Shown here: piece after piece, positions 48,872-62,043 of the stretch | Layout of the letters: each line of letters starts with the position of its first letter | Position numbering within the stretch: the stretch's first letter is position 1 | NCBI GenBank assembly: GCA_024752435.1 | Contig: CP103035.1 | Span: 62,001-126,000 of the forward strand | Length of the DNA stretch: 64,000 nucleotides | Reading direction: 5' to 3' | DNA from: Allantophomopsis cytisporea | Taxonomy: Eukaryota; Ascomycota; Leotiomycetes; Phacidiales; Phacidiaceae | The notes under the pieces: generated by a model | Databases searched by the model: none | The model's input: the letters and a program-made list of their open reading frames with translations, nothing else | What the model was told of the DNA's origin: nothing | Made by a program: the position numbers and the translations under genes

Positions 48872-49690
48872 TTGTCTTGGAAGTTAGCGGCATATCTGAT
48901 GATTACGGTTAAAAGGCGCACTGGGTATTATGTGCTTAGTTTGATAGATAGTGCTGTTTATGTATTCTTGGAATTTCCATTTTCAGTTTCTCTAGGGATG
49001 AAAAGAGCAGGTTTGCTTTCGATCTTATTCGAGTGGGAGCCTCAGAGTATCATTTATGCGTGACAATACAACCTCCACTCTGTAGAGGACGCATCTAAGG
49101 AGATTTTTCCTCGTGGTCTTATGTAGTTTTACTACAACTTACTCGTGACAGAGCTGATCTGGCGGAGTTGTCTCATATATACCCTCATGAACTCCGTCCT
49201 TATCCTATCGAGTGTCTCGGTATATACATGGATTCAGCTGCAGAGGAAACTTGGCAGATGCTGTAAAATGATTCTCCGTCTCAAGCAACTGAATCATTCT
49301 TTAACTTAAAGATTTGTAGGGCTCTGAAGAGCTGTGTAATACTTTAGAGAAACGCGGTATTGAACAGGTGAGCTCTGCGGCTCTAGAGATCTGCGAGTCT
49401 GAGTCATTATGTAGGCTTGCACGTTCTACAAATTTGTAGATATAGCCTTGTAGCTCTGAATAACGTTTATTGATGATTTAAACGTACTTTAAACACTTAA
49501 CGGTGCAAGCCGTCGAGTTAGGTAGACTTATGTGGATTCGGTCTAGCGTGAATCATAAACTGCCCCACCTGGTGAGGCCCCAACACCACATCGAGCTCGC
49601 GCTCTGAAATACGACAACCGACTACACGTAGGTGTCTCATTCGCCCACGACCACTATCATCAGCATCCTAGTGTCCCAAAAGGCATCATC
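48872..49690. other. Gene-free stretch
   Basis: This stretch lies between the FAT1-like gene and the fusion gene, both on the plus strand. I see nothing coding. The last 120 bases are presumably the downstream gene's promoter and leader. Confidence 0.5.
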
Positions 49691-51175
49691 ATGTCTCTAC
49701 GCCTTCCTCCAGTCTCACTTTCTCTCCCCACAGAAGGAGAATACCGATCCTTTGATGAATTATACTCGGCCGCTCAGGAACATGCCAAGGCTGCTGGCTA
49801 TGCGTTTGTCAAGGGTCATTTCGAGGTCATGAATGGCGGTCGCGAACGTCGTCTTCTGGTCTGCGATAGGTATGGCAAACACAGGACTAAGGTCACCGAG
49901 GCCACGAGACAGAGACGTGGTACTAGTAACAAAACCGACTGCAAATTCTCAATCATTGCGTTGCAGAAGCATGAGGGTTGGGAATTGAGACACCGTCCTG
50001 GTGCCGTCTTCAGAGTCCATAATCATGCTGCCAGCGAAAATCCAGAGAATTTACCAATGCATCGAGCGAGAGACCCAAAGCCTCAGAAGGTAGTTTCTGG
50101 TTCTACCTTTGAAATATTGTCATCGATGTGGACATGAATTTCCTAATTTCGTTCACAGATTGGCCCTCCACGATTTGCACCGCCCTCAACAGCATCGAAG
50201 TTGAGAGATATGCTCAACAAGGAAGAAAATGCCATCATTGTTTGTCCTGGGGTTTATGATGGGTTTTCTGCAAGATTGGCCATCAATGCTGGATTCAAGA
50301 CCTTATACATGGTAAGTCGTGTTTTACTTTGAAGGTAGTCCGCTCTAATAATTAAACAGACGGGAGCTGGCACAGCAATGTCGAAGCTTGGAATGGCAGA
50401 TCTAGGTGTTGCTACTATGAATGATATGAGAGACCATGCTGCTATGCTTGCGAGTATCAATCCCACCATTCCACTCATTGCAGATGCAGATACGGGCTAT
50501 GGTGGTACGTGTCGATGGTATCATTTACCAGAATTGTCTACTGACAAACAATAAGGTCCTCTCATGGTTGGTAGAACCACAGCTGCATACATCAACGCCG
50601 GTGTTGCTGCCTTTCATATCGAAGATCAAGTCGTTAATAAGCGCTGTGGCCATCTTAACAATAAAGAACTAGTCGATGAAGCAACTTTTGTGGCTCGAGT
50701 ACGGGCAGCAGCAACCATGCGACAGCAGCTATCAAGAGATATTGTCATCATAGTGCGCACTGATGCTTTGGCAGGTTGGGGCTATGATGTGGCTCTGCGT
50801 CGACTAAAACTGGCCATTGACGTTGGTGCAGATATTGCATTTCTCGAAGGCGTAAGAAGTAAGGATGAAGCATGGCGAATCTGTCATGATCTGAAGCCTA
50901 CACCTGTCTTGTACAACTGCGTTCCTGGTGGAGTATCCCCAGTTATGTCTGTACAGGAAGCAGCGGATTGTGGATTCAAGATGGTGATCACACCAACCCT
51001 TGCGCTTGGAGCCGTTCACGAGGCTGTTTCGAAGGTATTTGAGGACTTAAGAAAAAATGGGAACACCGCGGGCAATGAAGTGCCAGTGCGGACTCTTTTT
51101 GAAGCCTGTGGATTGAACGAAAGTGTGGAGTTCGATACAAAGGCTGGTGGACAGCAGTATGCGAATGGAGTTTGA
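49691..51175 (+). CDS. Predicted fusion: FAR1-like DNA-binding domain + isocitrate-lyase/PEP-mutase domain
   Basis: Predicted protein of 438 residues, with introns at 50090-50158, 50312-50359 and 50505-50555. Residues about 15-125 form a FAR1/WRKY-GCM1-type zinc-binding domain: FDELYSAAQEHAKAAGYAF, a Cys in VCDRYGKHR, a second Cys in KTDCKF and the terminal HNH. Residues about 145-438 form an ICL/PEP-mutase TIM barrel with DADTGYGG for the metal site, HIEDQ and the KRCGHL catalytic loop. The FAR1 exon ends in phase 0 and splices cleanly to the barrel. Such barrels split or form C-C or P-C bonds in 2-methylisocitrate-lyase-like or phosphonopyruvate-type reactions; the substrate is unknown. Without the first splice, the FAR1 part alone would stop after 148 residues, so two products are possible. 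Confidence 0.8.
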
Positions 51176-53252
51176 GAGATGATGTCTTCGCGTTTTGATA
51201 TGTCTGGTATGGAGTGTATGCAGTTACTATCACTGTGGAGTTGCTATTTTTCGGCGCTTTTGGGAGGCAGATGGACAGATGGAGTACCTGCTTTATCATT
51301 TTATCAATCATGGTGCAATCGTGATTGGTTGCTTTTCACATATGTGAGTCCTTATGGTGGGTGGATCGAGGGACCCGTATATGTGGTTTCAATCAAGCAG
51401 CATGCATCCGCACCGTCAAAGATTGATTAGATTGTGTATTCGCGTCCATATGGAGTACAAGTACGAAGTCCGAAGTAAGATAAGATCTGTGAGGATGGAG
51501 AGGAAGCCCTATACTTGGAAGGATGTGAGAATATCTCTTGTTTCTTTTGCCAATATTCCTAACTGCCGTATGCACGCTTTGGGCACCGGTTGATGCCGTC
51601 TGGGACCGGACAACCCTTGTGATCGTGGTATCCCCGATGCTCATCCGTACATCTGCTTTCGTTTGCAGAGGGACCATAATTCCGCTGTGAAGAGACACAT
51701 GTGCATTGATAACCCACGTTGGATTTGAAAACTTTAACTTGCACATATGCATGATGTCAAATCAGCCGCGATTAGTTTTCCTATCTCGTGTCTCAACAAT
51801 TATTTATTTTTATGTTTATTTTTTATGTCATCCAATGAGGAATCCCTTACCACGTGAGTGTTTTTCCTTCCTCTCCTGCGAAAATGCCAAATGCCATAAA
51901 ATGTTACCGACGACTGGCTTACCCGTCGCGGCGCCACAAATTTTTACATAAGCATAAAATACCTCGATGTGATTCGACACTCCACTCTCCCCCGCTTCCT
52001 CCGCTATTCGCTAATCCAAGTGGCATTTCACTAGACTATGTTCTGCATCACCTCACCTTTCATTAATGAGGGAGGCGTGAGAGGCAACAATCAAGCATTG
52101 GCTTGGCAAAGCCAAATTGAAAAGTCATTGATTACAACCAAAAGACCTCTGCGGACGTAGCCATGCTGGACATGCAGAGGAAGATGTTATACACATCGAT
52201 ACTTATCGATGCAGTATGCAAAGCCGCCGTGAGAGCATGAGCATCAGCATCAGCATCGGGCATAACCTCCATTAGCGTGCTGCATGGAGTCTTGCAGCAG
52301 AATAACAGTTTCCTGACTGACGTGGATACCCTAGGTACGTAGCATTGACAGGGCGTCCCACCATGCCAATGAGGTGTAGACCGCCATCGCTTGTCCAGTG
52401 CCAGGCACGCCAGGTAGGGTACTTGTACCATCCAAGCTCATTTGAATAGGCTACATATTACCTTGTCGACCGCATCCCCATGTCAGATGTGAGACTCCCC
52501 AGCTTTTCATGTCTCTTTCCGCTCATCGACTCCACTTTGTGCCAGGTATAGGAGTCCTTGACTTATAATCGACCCCCTCTCACTCGCTGTATCTCGCAGC
52601 TGCAGAAGTACAAAGGGCATCTGCCCGACGGTATTTCGCATGTTCCAACCTATTCTCCTCCGAGATGAGACTTCATGACTCGGGGCACGGGGATAGAAAA
52701 GTCGGACTTTTATTCCCACAAAGACTCCGAGCTACTTTTACACATACGCCATAACCGATGGAGCTGATCAAGCATCCATCCCTCAAGCCAAAAGAGCGCT
52801 ACCCCACGCTGGGGAGCACCAGTAACGGCTTCCTATGGGGATTTTGCGTCAAACTATCAGCACTGAATCTTCATAGCCGTCGTGCCACCCTCAAATGATT
52901 TGATTAGTCCCGTCGGTGTTCGAGGACGGCACTTTGCTCAACTTCGTAATACACCTGCAAAAATCTGAACTTGGAAAAGTGCTCTTGAGAAGGTGAACTC
53001 TACTGGTCGGGGCACTTGTTTTGCATCTCTCATCCCTGCATGCGTGGTGGGTCTTCAGATAGACAAAGCTACCCGCCCCCATGGAGAAGAGGGGATGGCA
53101 TCTACTAGGTAGAGTTAATTTATAATTACGTTGAGTGATCCCGTGTTCAGTTCTCTATCTGATTTCAACTCTTTATTAACCTGACTGTCCCGTCGCTCTA
53201 TTCTTCGTAGTTCTATTTCGTTTTCTACCTTGCGCCAATTTATTTGTTAAAC
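51176..53252. other. Gene-free stretch of 2.1 kb
   Basis: No family similarity in any frame. A short CATCAG triplet run sits near 52243-52258. The last 150 bases before 53253 are pyrimidine-rich and are presumably the promoter of the MFS gene. Confidence 0.5.
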
Positions 53253-54984
53253 ATGAGCTCTGAGAAAACAACACAACAGGAGCTGGAGAGACAAAGTCAA
53301 GCAGGGAACTCGTCCTCTGAAGATGTCCACAGGACGACCAATGATGGAGCCATAGCCGAAAAGGATCATGCTCTTGACACGGACGATTTAGAGAATGGAG
53401 TTCCCGAAGGCATCAGTACAGAACATCGAGAGTACCTTATTGCCCGTCATGGCACGGCCGACCTCGATCCTCTACCTACAATGGATCCAGCGGACCCTTT
53501 GAATTGGCCTGCTTGGAAGGTATGTTATATATGGCTCATCTTCATAACGTCTGCTGACTTGCTCTCAAAAGAAAAACATCAACCTTGTATTGGTAGCATT
53601 CAATGCCATGATGACCACGTTCACGGCTGCCGGCATCATTCCAGTCTATCATAACTTTGCAATAGAATTCAATACTAGCATCACTAGAGCCTCATATCTC
53701 ACCGCCGTTCAGATTCTTATCCTTGGAGTTTCGCCATTGTTCTGGAAGCCTATATCCAATCGTTTTGGCCGTCGTCCGATCTGGCTCATTTCCACATTCT
53801 GTTCTATGATCTGCAATATTGGATGCGCTGAGAGCCACTCCTATGCATCACAGATGGTTACGAGGATTCTGGTTGCTTTCTTCATCAGTCCTGCCATCGC
53901 AATCAGTAGTGCAACAGTCACCGAAACATTCTTTGCGAAAGAAAGAGGTACAAAGATGGGTATCTGGACATTGATGGTGACTCTTGGGTAAGCACTCAAA
54001 TCGTTTCTTCTCGTTCCATATTAACTTCTTCATGATAGTCCGCCATCGGGTCCCTTCTTCATGGGATTTGTAGCCTACCACACAGGTGGTTGGGAGTGGA
54101 TCTATTGGACTTTCACAATCATCAATGGTGTTCAGTTTATCCTCTATTTCTTCCTGGGCCCAGAAACACTCTATGTACGAAATGCTCCAAAGCCGACCAG
54201 CACAAAATCGGTTTTCAGAAGAGAGTACTTGACCTTTGGGAAGATTGGACCTAAGCCACTTGTCATCACCGACTTTTTATCACCTCTACGCCTATTCGCG
54301 TATCCCAACATCCTTATTCCGACTATATCTTACACCATAGTCTTTGGTTTTGCGAGCGTTCTTCTTACAGTCGAAATTCCTCAGCTTTTCACTGAGCCGT
54401 TCGACTTCAACCCTCAGCAAATTGGTCTACAGTTCCTTGGTATCATTATTGGTTCTGTTCTTGGTGAAATAATTGCCGGAAAAGGAAGTGATATGTGGAT
54501 GCGATATGGAGCAGCAAAATTGGGACGTTCCCATCGTGCATCTCCTGAACATCGTCTTTGGTTATCTTATCCTGGATTCATAACCGTCATCATCGGTTTC
54601 GTCGTCTTCTGTGTGCAGACTGATAAAACCACCAAAGCCATGGCTTATAATATCACTCCTGTTGTAGGCATTGCTATTGCTGCCTTTGGAAACCAACTCG
54701 TAACTACAGTTATTGTTACATATACCGTCGACTCTCATCACGAGCATGCTGCATCAATCGGGGTGTTCATCAACCTGGTCAGAAGTACTTGGGGTTTCAT
54801 TGGGCCCTTCTGGTTCCCTGATATGTTTGCTAACATTGGTCTGAGAGCAACTGCTGGTCTTGTTTCTGCATTGATTGTGGTCGTCAGCATTTTGCCCACC
54901 ATCTTCATTCAATCCAAAGGAGCGAAGATGAGAGAAAAGAGAGCGGAGAACGAGTTGGATCAAGTCAATACTATCACTCGATAG
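53253..54984 (+). CDS. MFS transporter
   Basis: Major facilitator of 542 residues, with introns at 53520-53571 and 53988-54038. The start is the ATG at 53253; three upstream in-frame codons lack an ATG. The soluble N terminus of about 90 residues is acidic and ends with DPADPLNWPAWKK, typical of DHA1-type fungal transporters just before helix 1. Motif A is seen as NRFGRRP between helices 2 and 3. About twelve hydrophobic helices follow, with a central loop of about 60 residues (FRREYLTFGKIGPKP). The C-terminal tail is charged. The substrate cannot be told. It is not near biosynthetic genes in this window. Confidence 0.9.
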
Positions 54985-55513
54985 TGGTGAGATTGCAATC
55001 TTGATGAACCCTTTTCCCATGTATGTATTGTCTTGGCATTGAGCGATGTATGTATTCAGAATAATGGACTCGTACTATTTCCAAATGATATTCGTACCCT
55101 GAAACATTAGAGTCACTTTCAATTTGTTGCTGTGCTTAAGTTGCATAAGCGCCATGTAGATTTGAGTGATTACCATCTGTAATGCTGGTCATGCCCAGCT
55201 GCGAAGAGCCAGCGTACCTTGCATAGTATTATGCATAAGAACCTCGATAAGATTCGAAGCACGATGAGATCTACCATCTAAGAACCATAAGGCGTAATAG
55301 TCTCAAGCCTTCAAATAATGATCCGATCATAAAAACGTGTGATCGAAGCTGGGAGTGGAACAGCCGAAGGACGAGGACGAGGATGAGGGCGAATCAGAGG
55401 CCTGGTAATCAGTAGACGGTGATATTCCGCAGCAGGCGGCCGCAAGCGCAATCGTACTGTCGTCGCAACAATTATTTCTATCGGAACATGATGCCATTCA
55501 CAAATTTCTTAAA
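54985..55513. other. Intergenic stretch before DPH2
   Basis: This is the 3' flank of the MFS gene and presumably the DPH2 promoter. A GA-rich run at 55371-55395 is the only visible feature. Confidence 0.5.
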
Positions 55514-57187
55514 ATGACCGAACAACTTACTACAGCTCCAGTGCTGTCTACACCGGAAACACATATCTTCGAAGATCCAACGGTGCCAAGCCTCGAACCC
55601 AAGTCCCAGAGACTAAACGATGAGCAGCTTTACGAGGTTTACGAAATCGAGAGAACGGCGAGAGAAATAATTGGCGGAGGATGGAGAAGGATAGCACTCC
55701 AGTTTCCAGATGGCATGCTTACGGATGCACCGAGAGTGTTCGAAGGACTGGAGAGACTTCTCCAAACGCATGATGCATTGTCGAAGCCCTCTACTGTGGA
55801 CGAGGCGTGTTCTGGGCTTCAAGAACTGGATATGAACAAACAAACGGCATCGCAAGGTCGTAGACGGCTGTTCATTCTTGCGGATACCTCGTATGGTGCC
55901 TGCTGCGTGGATGAGATTGCAGCAGAGCATGCGGATGCTGATGTCGTTGTACATTATGGGCGATCCTGTCTCTCGCCCACCGCACGACTTCCAGTGATTT
56001 ATGTCTATACCACTCGGACTCTTGACACTGATTCTGTCCTCACTGCTTTCGAACAGTCATATCCAGATAAAGAAGACAAAATTATTCTCATGGCAGATAT
56101 TACATACAACAGTCACATCATAGAACTCGAGCAACGATTGCGACAGCTTGGATATACAAATCTCTACGCGCCGGAGATTGTCCACGATCCCTCGTCGCAA
56201 CTTCCGAATCGAACTATACCCCCAAGAGTCACTAGTGGTGAGGAGGAATTGAAAGAATACAAGCTCTTCCATGTGTCGGATCCTCCTCCCGCCTTACTCT
56301 TGACCTTGTCCTCACTATTGGAGAGTATGCACATATATCCAACGAACTCCGCATCTAAGACCATTGAAGCAAATACCGCCATGACATTGAGACGTCGTTA
56401 TGCTCTCGTCACACGACTTTCAACAAATCCAATTTTCGGAATTCTTATAAATACCCTTTCTGTCAAGAATTACCTTCCTACAATCACGAAAATACAAGAG
56501 CAGATTGCGGCTGCAGGAAAGAAGAGTTATACGTTTGTAGTTGGAAAGGTGAATGCTGCGAAAGTAGCCAACTTCTCGGAGATTGGTGGGTGGGTCGTGG
56601 TGGGGTGTTGGGAAAGCAGTTTGATCGAGAGCACCGAGTTTTATAGGCCAATCATCACGCCATTTGAACTTTCAATGTGCTTGAAGAGTGATGATGAGAG
56701 AATATGGACTGGAGAGTGGAGGGCAGACTTCACCGATATACTCAATGAGAAGACTCCGGAGAAAGAGGTTGTAGAGGTTGATGAGAATGATGGAAATAAT
56801 GAGCCTACTGAAGCTCTTGGCGGAGATTTCGAAGATGATGAAGAATCTGCGCCGCCGGAGTTTGATTTCAGAACGGGAAGATATGTCAGTCATAGCAGGC
56901 CGATGCGCTTAAATCCTTCGAAAGCTAAAGAGCCTAATGTCAAGAATCAAGACGGAAAGCCTCAACATGCGCTGGTCAAAAGAGCGAATGGAGACTTGGC
57001 TACCGTCAATGGCGCTGTCAGTCCAGGTGCAGAGTATCTCAAATCGCAACGCACCTGGACAGGTCTCGGGAGTGATTTCGAGATTGCATATGAAGCCGAT
57101 GGGGTTGAGAGAGGTTCCGTAGTGGAAGAGGGAAGGAGTGGTGTTGCAAGGGGATACACGGTGGGAGAAGATGCTAAAAAGACTTGA
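55514..57187 (+). CDS. DPH2: Diphthamide biosynthesis protein DPH2
   Basis: Partner of DPH1 in the first step of diphthamide synthesis on elongation factor 2, where a 3-amino-3-carboxypropyl group is moved from S-adenosylmethionine to a His by unusual [4Fe-4S] radical chemistry in the cytosol. It is a single-exon protein of 557 residues. Family segments are present: RIALQFPDGML near residue 60, DTSYGACCVDE, VVHYGRSCLSP and, later, FSEIGGWVVVGCWESSLI. The Cys residues in these segments are the cluster-ligand candidates. The region of about residues 415-450 is acidic and low-complexity; C-terminal segments include TWTGLGSDF. It converges on the tyrosinase gene with about 117 bases between stop codons. 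Confidence 0.95.
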   Translation: MTEQLTTAPVLSTPETHIFEDPTVPSLEPKSQRLNDEQLYEVYEIERTAREIIGGGWRRIALQFPDGMLTDAPRVFEGLERLLQTHDALSKPSTVDEACSGLQELDMNKQTASQGRRRLFILADTSYGACCVDEIAAEHADADVVVHYGRSCLSPTARLPVIYVYTTRTLDTDSVLTAFEQSYPDKEDKIILMADITYNSHIIELEQRLRQLGYTNLYAPEIVHDPSSQLPNRTIPPRVTSGEEELKEYKLFHVSDPPPALLLTLSSLLESMHIYPTNSASKTIEANTAMTLRRRYALVTRLSTNPIFGILINTLSVKNYLPTITKIQEQIAAAGKKSYTFVVGKVNAAKVANFSEIGGWVVVGCWESSLIESTEFYRPIITPFELSMCLKSDDERIWTGEWRADFTDILNEKTPEKEVVEVDENDGNNEPTEALGGDFEDDEESAPPEFDFRTGRYVSHSRPMRLNPSKAKEPNVKNQDGKPQHALVKRANGDLATVNGAVSPGAEYLKSQRTWTGLGSDFEIAYEADGVERGSVVEEGRSGVARGYTVGEDAKKT

Positions 57188-57304
57188 TCTTTCTACGTAA
57201 TTTCTGATGTAAAGTGGTAGATGATGGATATCATGATCTTGCTATTAAATCGACTAAAACTAAATATATATACCCTCTTGATATTGATAACATAGACCAG
57301 ATGC

Positions 57305-58459
57305 CTAGTACTCGTATTCGTAGCACAAGTAACCACCTTGAATATTTGCAACATCGCCTACTGTAATGTTGTTTGAAATGTTGGGAGCAAACATAGTCAT
57401 CTCAAAGTCGAGCGTTAATGCCTCCCAACCAGTACTTGGTTCGTTGACCGTAGTGTTGCCGCCAACGAGATACAATCTCTCTGTTGCATTGATCTGCTGC
57501 CATTGCCAGAAGAGACGATCAAGATATGTGTGATGCAGATAGAAGACCGGATCTCCAGGGGAGCTATCAACATCGGTCATCTACCCAATACAGATTAGCT
57601 ACAAAGCTCATTCCACAATGAATAAGTAATTGTTAGGGGATTGCTTACGATACCGCCCACAGCCTGGTGCCCAGCAATATGTGGCAAATAAGCCATGCAG
57701 TTGTAGAACGAGTTGTAATCAGAGTACTCATAACACGCATCCACGTTCTCCCGCGCGCCATACGAAAGACCTTTGGTTTGATTGAACTTGCGTGCGAAGC
57801 AATAATCAGTAGTCTGTTCCAAAGGTCCGATGTGCTCGGTGCGGTTTGCAAAAGGGCCAGTGACAACGCAGTTGTCAACAGAGCTACCGTTGCCACCGAA
57901 GTACTTGTCATCCCACATATCAGACTGGAAAAAGTCCCCTGATTCAACGTCAAGTGCTTCATCCCACCATGGCATTGCACCAGTGTAGTTACACTCGTTC
58001 TTCAAGACTTGCTCATGCGCGGCAATCATCCATCTGTGCCAATGCAAGAAAATCCCCTATCGAGTAATGTGTTCAGCATACAAAGACATCTCACGGGAAT
58101 GGAAGAGGACGTACGGTGTAGTGGATGACATCCCCATCGGACGTATTGGTTCCTGTCTGATGAGAAGCCTGGAAGTCTTCAAATCGACTATAAGCACCTG
58201 GCAAGCCTGACAGGGCTGGGAGACCGATCACGCAGAGTTCAGCCTCGACGAAAGCCTCTTTCTCGGCATCGGTTAGAGATCGCCATTCCTTGCGGATCTC
58301 TACTGTATCCGAGGTACAAGAATTGTTAAAGAAGGTCTGGCTGGTAATACTCTCCGCAAGATAGTGGCCAGGGGTAGCAGTAGCAGTGGTGTTGCGAGCA
58401 ACTAATGGGGATCCCTTCGTGAGGGCTGTGAGCCCAAGAAGGACTGAAAGAACTAACAT
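57305..58459 (-). CDS. Secreted tyrosinase (type-3 copper oxidase)
   Basis: Di-copper phenol oxidase of 342 residues, with introns at 58057-58114 and 57581-57648, both phase 0. The start is the ATG at 58459. The N terminus is a signal peptide of about 16 residues (LVLSVLLGLTALTKGSP). Copper A ligands are expected in VIHYT, HWHRW and AAHEQ. Copper B ligands are expected in LPHIAGHQ and in VFYLHHTYLD. N-glycosylation sequons are frequent. This is the short secreted ascomycete class without a C-terminal lid domain. It oxidises phenols or catechols to quinones. The substrate is not evident, and no metabolite genes lie next to it here. A TATA-like site lies 117 bases upstream of the start. Confidence 0.9.
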
Positions 58460-58575
58460 TACTAAAGAAAGTGTAGAAAATGATCTTGAGGTTGGTTCCT
58501 CGAGAAATGATCAGAATGAAGAGGAAAAGATGCAATGTTTTTGCTATTGTTTCTCGAGAAGTAGATCGGCGCCCC

Positions 58576-58581
58576 TATATA
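58576..58581 (-). promoter_or_regulatory. TATA-like box of the tyrosinase gene
   Basis: TATATA on the minus strand lies about 117 bases upstream of the tyrosinase ATG. No other core-promoter element is clear. Confidence 0.35.
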
Positions 58582-61500
58582 CTACTTCCAACTCGCTCAT
58601 CTCCCAGAGACAAACTTGGCATTATTCATTACCAGCAGATTGTACCCGTCTTTGAATCACGAGAAGACATCCATAACCAACTTCGTGGAAAGCATAGACT
58701 GGTAGTCATGTTTGTGATTAAAGGATAGCCGCTACGTACCGAAGTATGTGGGGCAGAACTGAAGTCCGTGAGGTCTATTCACAATTTTCGTACATCCTAG
58801 CTCACGACTATCTAGCCTCACAGCCTCTTTCAGAAAAAGAATTCTCTAGCAACTATCACTATATGTCTTTTTGGAATCAAAGAGGCTTAGAATGATTGAG
58901 CAGGGATGATGTTATGCATATTTTAACGATAAGAGTTACGTGTGCGGTGAACACGAGTACAGCGTCGTAGGTGTAGAAAACCCAGTCGCAGCGACGGAGC
59001 TGATGCTAGATTGAGTGTCTTGGCAGGGAGCCTGTAAAGTCTATTCTTCATGTTTCATAAGATTCGACCACAAAGAAGAAATCCGCTTCAAAGATGATAG
59101 TTTGTACATAGTACAGCTGATATAGTGGGTGATATTCACCACTCAAGAAAAGAAGCCGATGACACCTGCAACCTTGACTGTCCACACAGAAAGTATCGGC
59201 ATTCGGCAGCCACCGACTTAACTGCCACGCAATGTGGTAATAGAGGATTCAAGATATAGCAGATAAGACTGGAGAACGAGTTTTCGAAGCGATACATGAG
59301 AAGGCTCTTCTCGGCACATATGTCGACATGCGGTCGTGACTGGGATAGAGAAATGCCATGGGTAATATATGTACGTAGTATATACGGACCTTGAAAAGCT
59401 GTGGAACTACCGGATACCGGGAAGCAAAGCGGATACTGCCGTGAAACATAAACATCGAAGGAGCTTTTCTATGGTGAATCGATAACTGGCGTTCTACAAA
59501 GTTTGTATCAATAGACAAGGGAACTGAGTATGTATCTGTGTTAGTGAGTAAATGCATGATATATCGGCCGAGGTAAAGTAGAGTTTCTAGTGAAAGTGGG
59601 TTCGTGACAGGGTGGGTTCGGGCGAGTCAGTTACGGAGATCTTACGGATCGGGTATCTGAAAGGTTTATCAAAAGAAGAAGAAGAAGAGTATCAGTTCTA
59701 TCGTCACCATACTCGTCGCCATTGTTGTGATTTTCTTCTTCCTCCGATTTTATATCCCAATCATGTAAGCCCACTTTACTCCAACGGAACATACATAGTA
59801 TATTATCTGTCTTACGTTGGTCTCACACACAGATTGTCTCCTGAGGCCTTTGATAATGGGTCTCAGATCTCTTCCTTCCCATAAATAACGAGAAGTTTTT
59901 TTTTTTTTTTTTGGGGATTTTTGGATTTTTTTTTTTCTCCTAAGAAAAACTCTGCGCTTTAGACTTTTGAACATCTCAAGATTCGCATATCCAAACTGAG
60001 TTCATCGATCATTGACCCACGTCTCACAGCTAGTCTTCTTGTTTATTCCTCCCTTATACTTCTGTATCTAAACTCATTCTTGAAATCCGACTCTGATTGG
60101 TGAGATGAGCCTCCCGGCGCCAACATGGGCCACCTCAGGGTCCTCTTGCTCACAGCCCAAGTCGGACTTTACAGGACAAGGTTCGGACCGTGCACTAAGG
60201 AAAAAAGTCACTTTCATGTGAGCACAAACCTTAGAGTATTCACAAGTCAAGATCGCTGAATCAGGAGAGTCCACAATTCCAACCTTGTTCCCGCCTAGTT
60301 AGTTCAAGCACTGTGTTCTATCACGTCTTAAGTCGGATAAACCGTTGCTGATCTCAATCACCTTGACTTTCTTCAAGACTAGTAGCAGATGTCGTGAAAA
60401 TTTCCGGCGCAAGCCGGTCTCAGTTGAAGTCAAGACGCATCTGGTCAACATTTCATGACCAAGTGCTAAGGTGAATACAGGCTATATATAGCACTTCATT
60501 CTGGGAAGAAGGCTTCAGAACCGCGAGTCGACTTTATCTCCTCCCAACATCACCCTTGGTGATATTCGACGACATTCTGCTTGGTTATCAACAAATTCTT
60601 CTCCCATCTTTGGAATTCATCGTACTGCATGGGAGGTTACGAGCGCAAGTGCATGTCATAGCTACTGATATAGACATGATAATAAAAGTGTGCCCTGAAT
60701 ACCAACTCCTTAAGAAACCATGTCAGTAAGCTGTGGCCGAGGCATCGGGGTGAGACAGGAAACATATGTGACCGCCTTAAAAGAATATCTTGAAATTCGA
60801 AGATACCACATTTAAACACTCTAGATCTACTTTGGCCTACAGCAGAATATTTTCCTTGGGTAGTCGGCTTTTGAGAGTCATCATGGTTTTTCAAAGTTGT
60901 GATTCTAAGAGCCATCAACGAACATTCGATGCCTTCTTCATAGCTCCTTTTTGTATAAAGAGCTATCGAGCGTGTATAAAACCTCATAAACAGAGAACAA
61001 AGGAGCACAATATCAAAAATCATTTTCACTATGAAAAAGATGTCTCAAAGCGGCTAGCCCAGACCATCCGACGCAACCATAGCAATTCCTAGTCGTTATC
61101 TACATGGCAGTAGGAACTGCTCAAACCCATCAACATAATCCTCCTACGAGTCAAACCCACCGTTAGCATCATCCGCCATCTAATGCAGAAAATCTATCAT
61201 GAACGCAACCCAATCCAACAAAATAACAAACGACGTTAATCATCACAATCCCCCCGAAGCAGGCACAGACCCCAGCTAATCGCACAGCCACGTGGAGGCA
61301 GATAAATTGAGGCGCGACGCGACCCATGCAAAGCAGAGCCGCAGGGATGTAGAAGGACTACAAGAAACCCCATACCGCATGGGAAGGATCAGAAGCATAT
61401 GCTGAAGCTCTGGTTTGATGCATGTCGTGGACGAGTGTGAATGGATGATGTGTTCAGTCACGATAATGAGGAATGCGATGACGACGACTGCGTTGATATG

Positions 61501-62043
61501 ATCCGCGTAAGGCTCTTCGGAGATCTTACCCAACTTCAGTTACGATGGTGCGAATACCATACACCTTGAATAGTTTTCAATTATCGTGCTTCACATGGCT
61601 GGGGCAAGGCAACTGTATCAACGTTTTACGTATCTATTGATAGCGCTTTGGGCTGAAAGGACATCTCGCTCACGCTCGTGCTCACCATCCCTACTTTCCG
61701 TACTGATAACCACGCGTGGTTCACAACACATGTCAGGAATCATAAATTAGCAATATATAGTATTAAACATCAGATTAATTCAGCTACAACTACAAGTACA
61801 ACCAGCATAACGTAGATAGCAAAAGGGTAAATACAAAAGGGTCAACGCCAAAAAAGGGATACACGGCAAGTTACCATCCAGCTGCCTATCCCATCCATAT
61901 CGCCGCCCAGACCAGACCGACCGGGTATATCCATAATTTGAGAGAAGTAAGGGAAAGAAAGGTATTGTTTTGAAAGCGAATGTTGAATGTATCGAAAGCA
62001 AGAGATGGAAGAAGTTGGAGTAGAGTCTGAAGGTGAAAGTCAA
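58582..62043. other. Gene-free stretch of 3.5 kb
   Basis: No open frame here shows family similarity or linkable exons. A poly-T run with short interruptions at 59896-59937 and a GAA-type triplet run at 59675-59690 are the only low-complexity features. It separates the tyrosinase gene from the serine-rich protein gene. Confidence 0.55.
59896..59937. repeat. Poly-T tract
   Basis: A run of 17 T, then GGGG and further T runs, all on the plus strand. It could be a retroelement poly-A tail on the minus strand, but no element body is seen next to it. Confidence 0.6.

Noticed and set aside
60637..61029. 130-codon minus-strand open frame
   Set aside because: No family, no promoter-like context and unusual composition; treated as chance.
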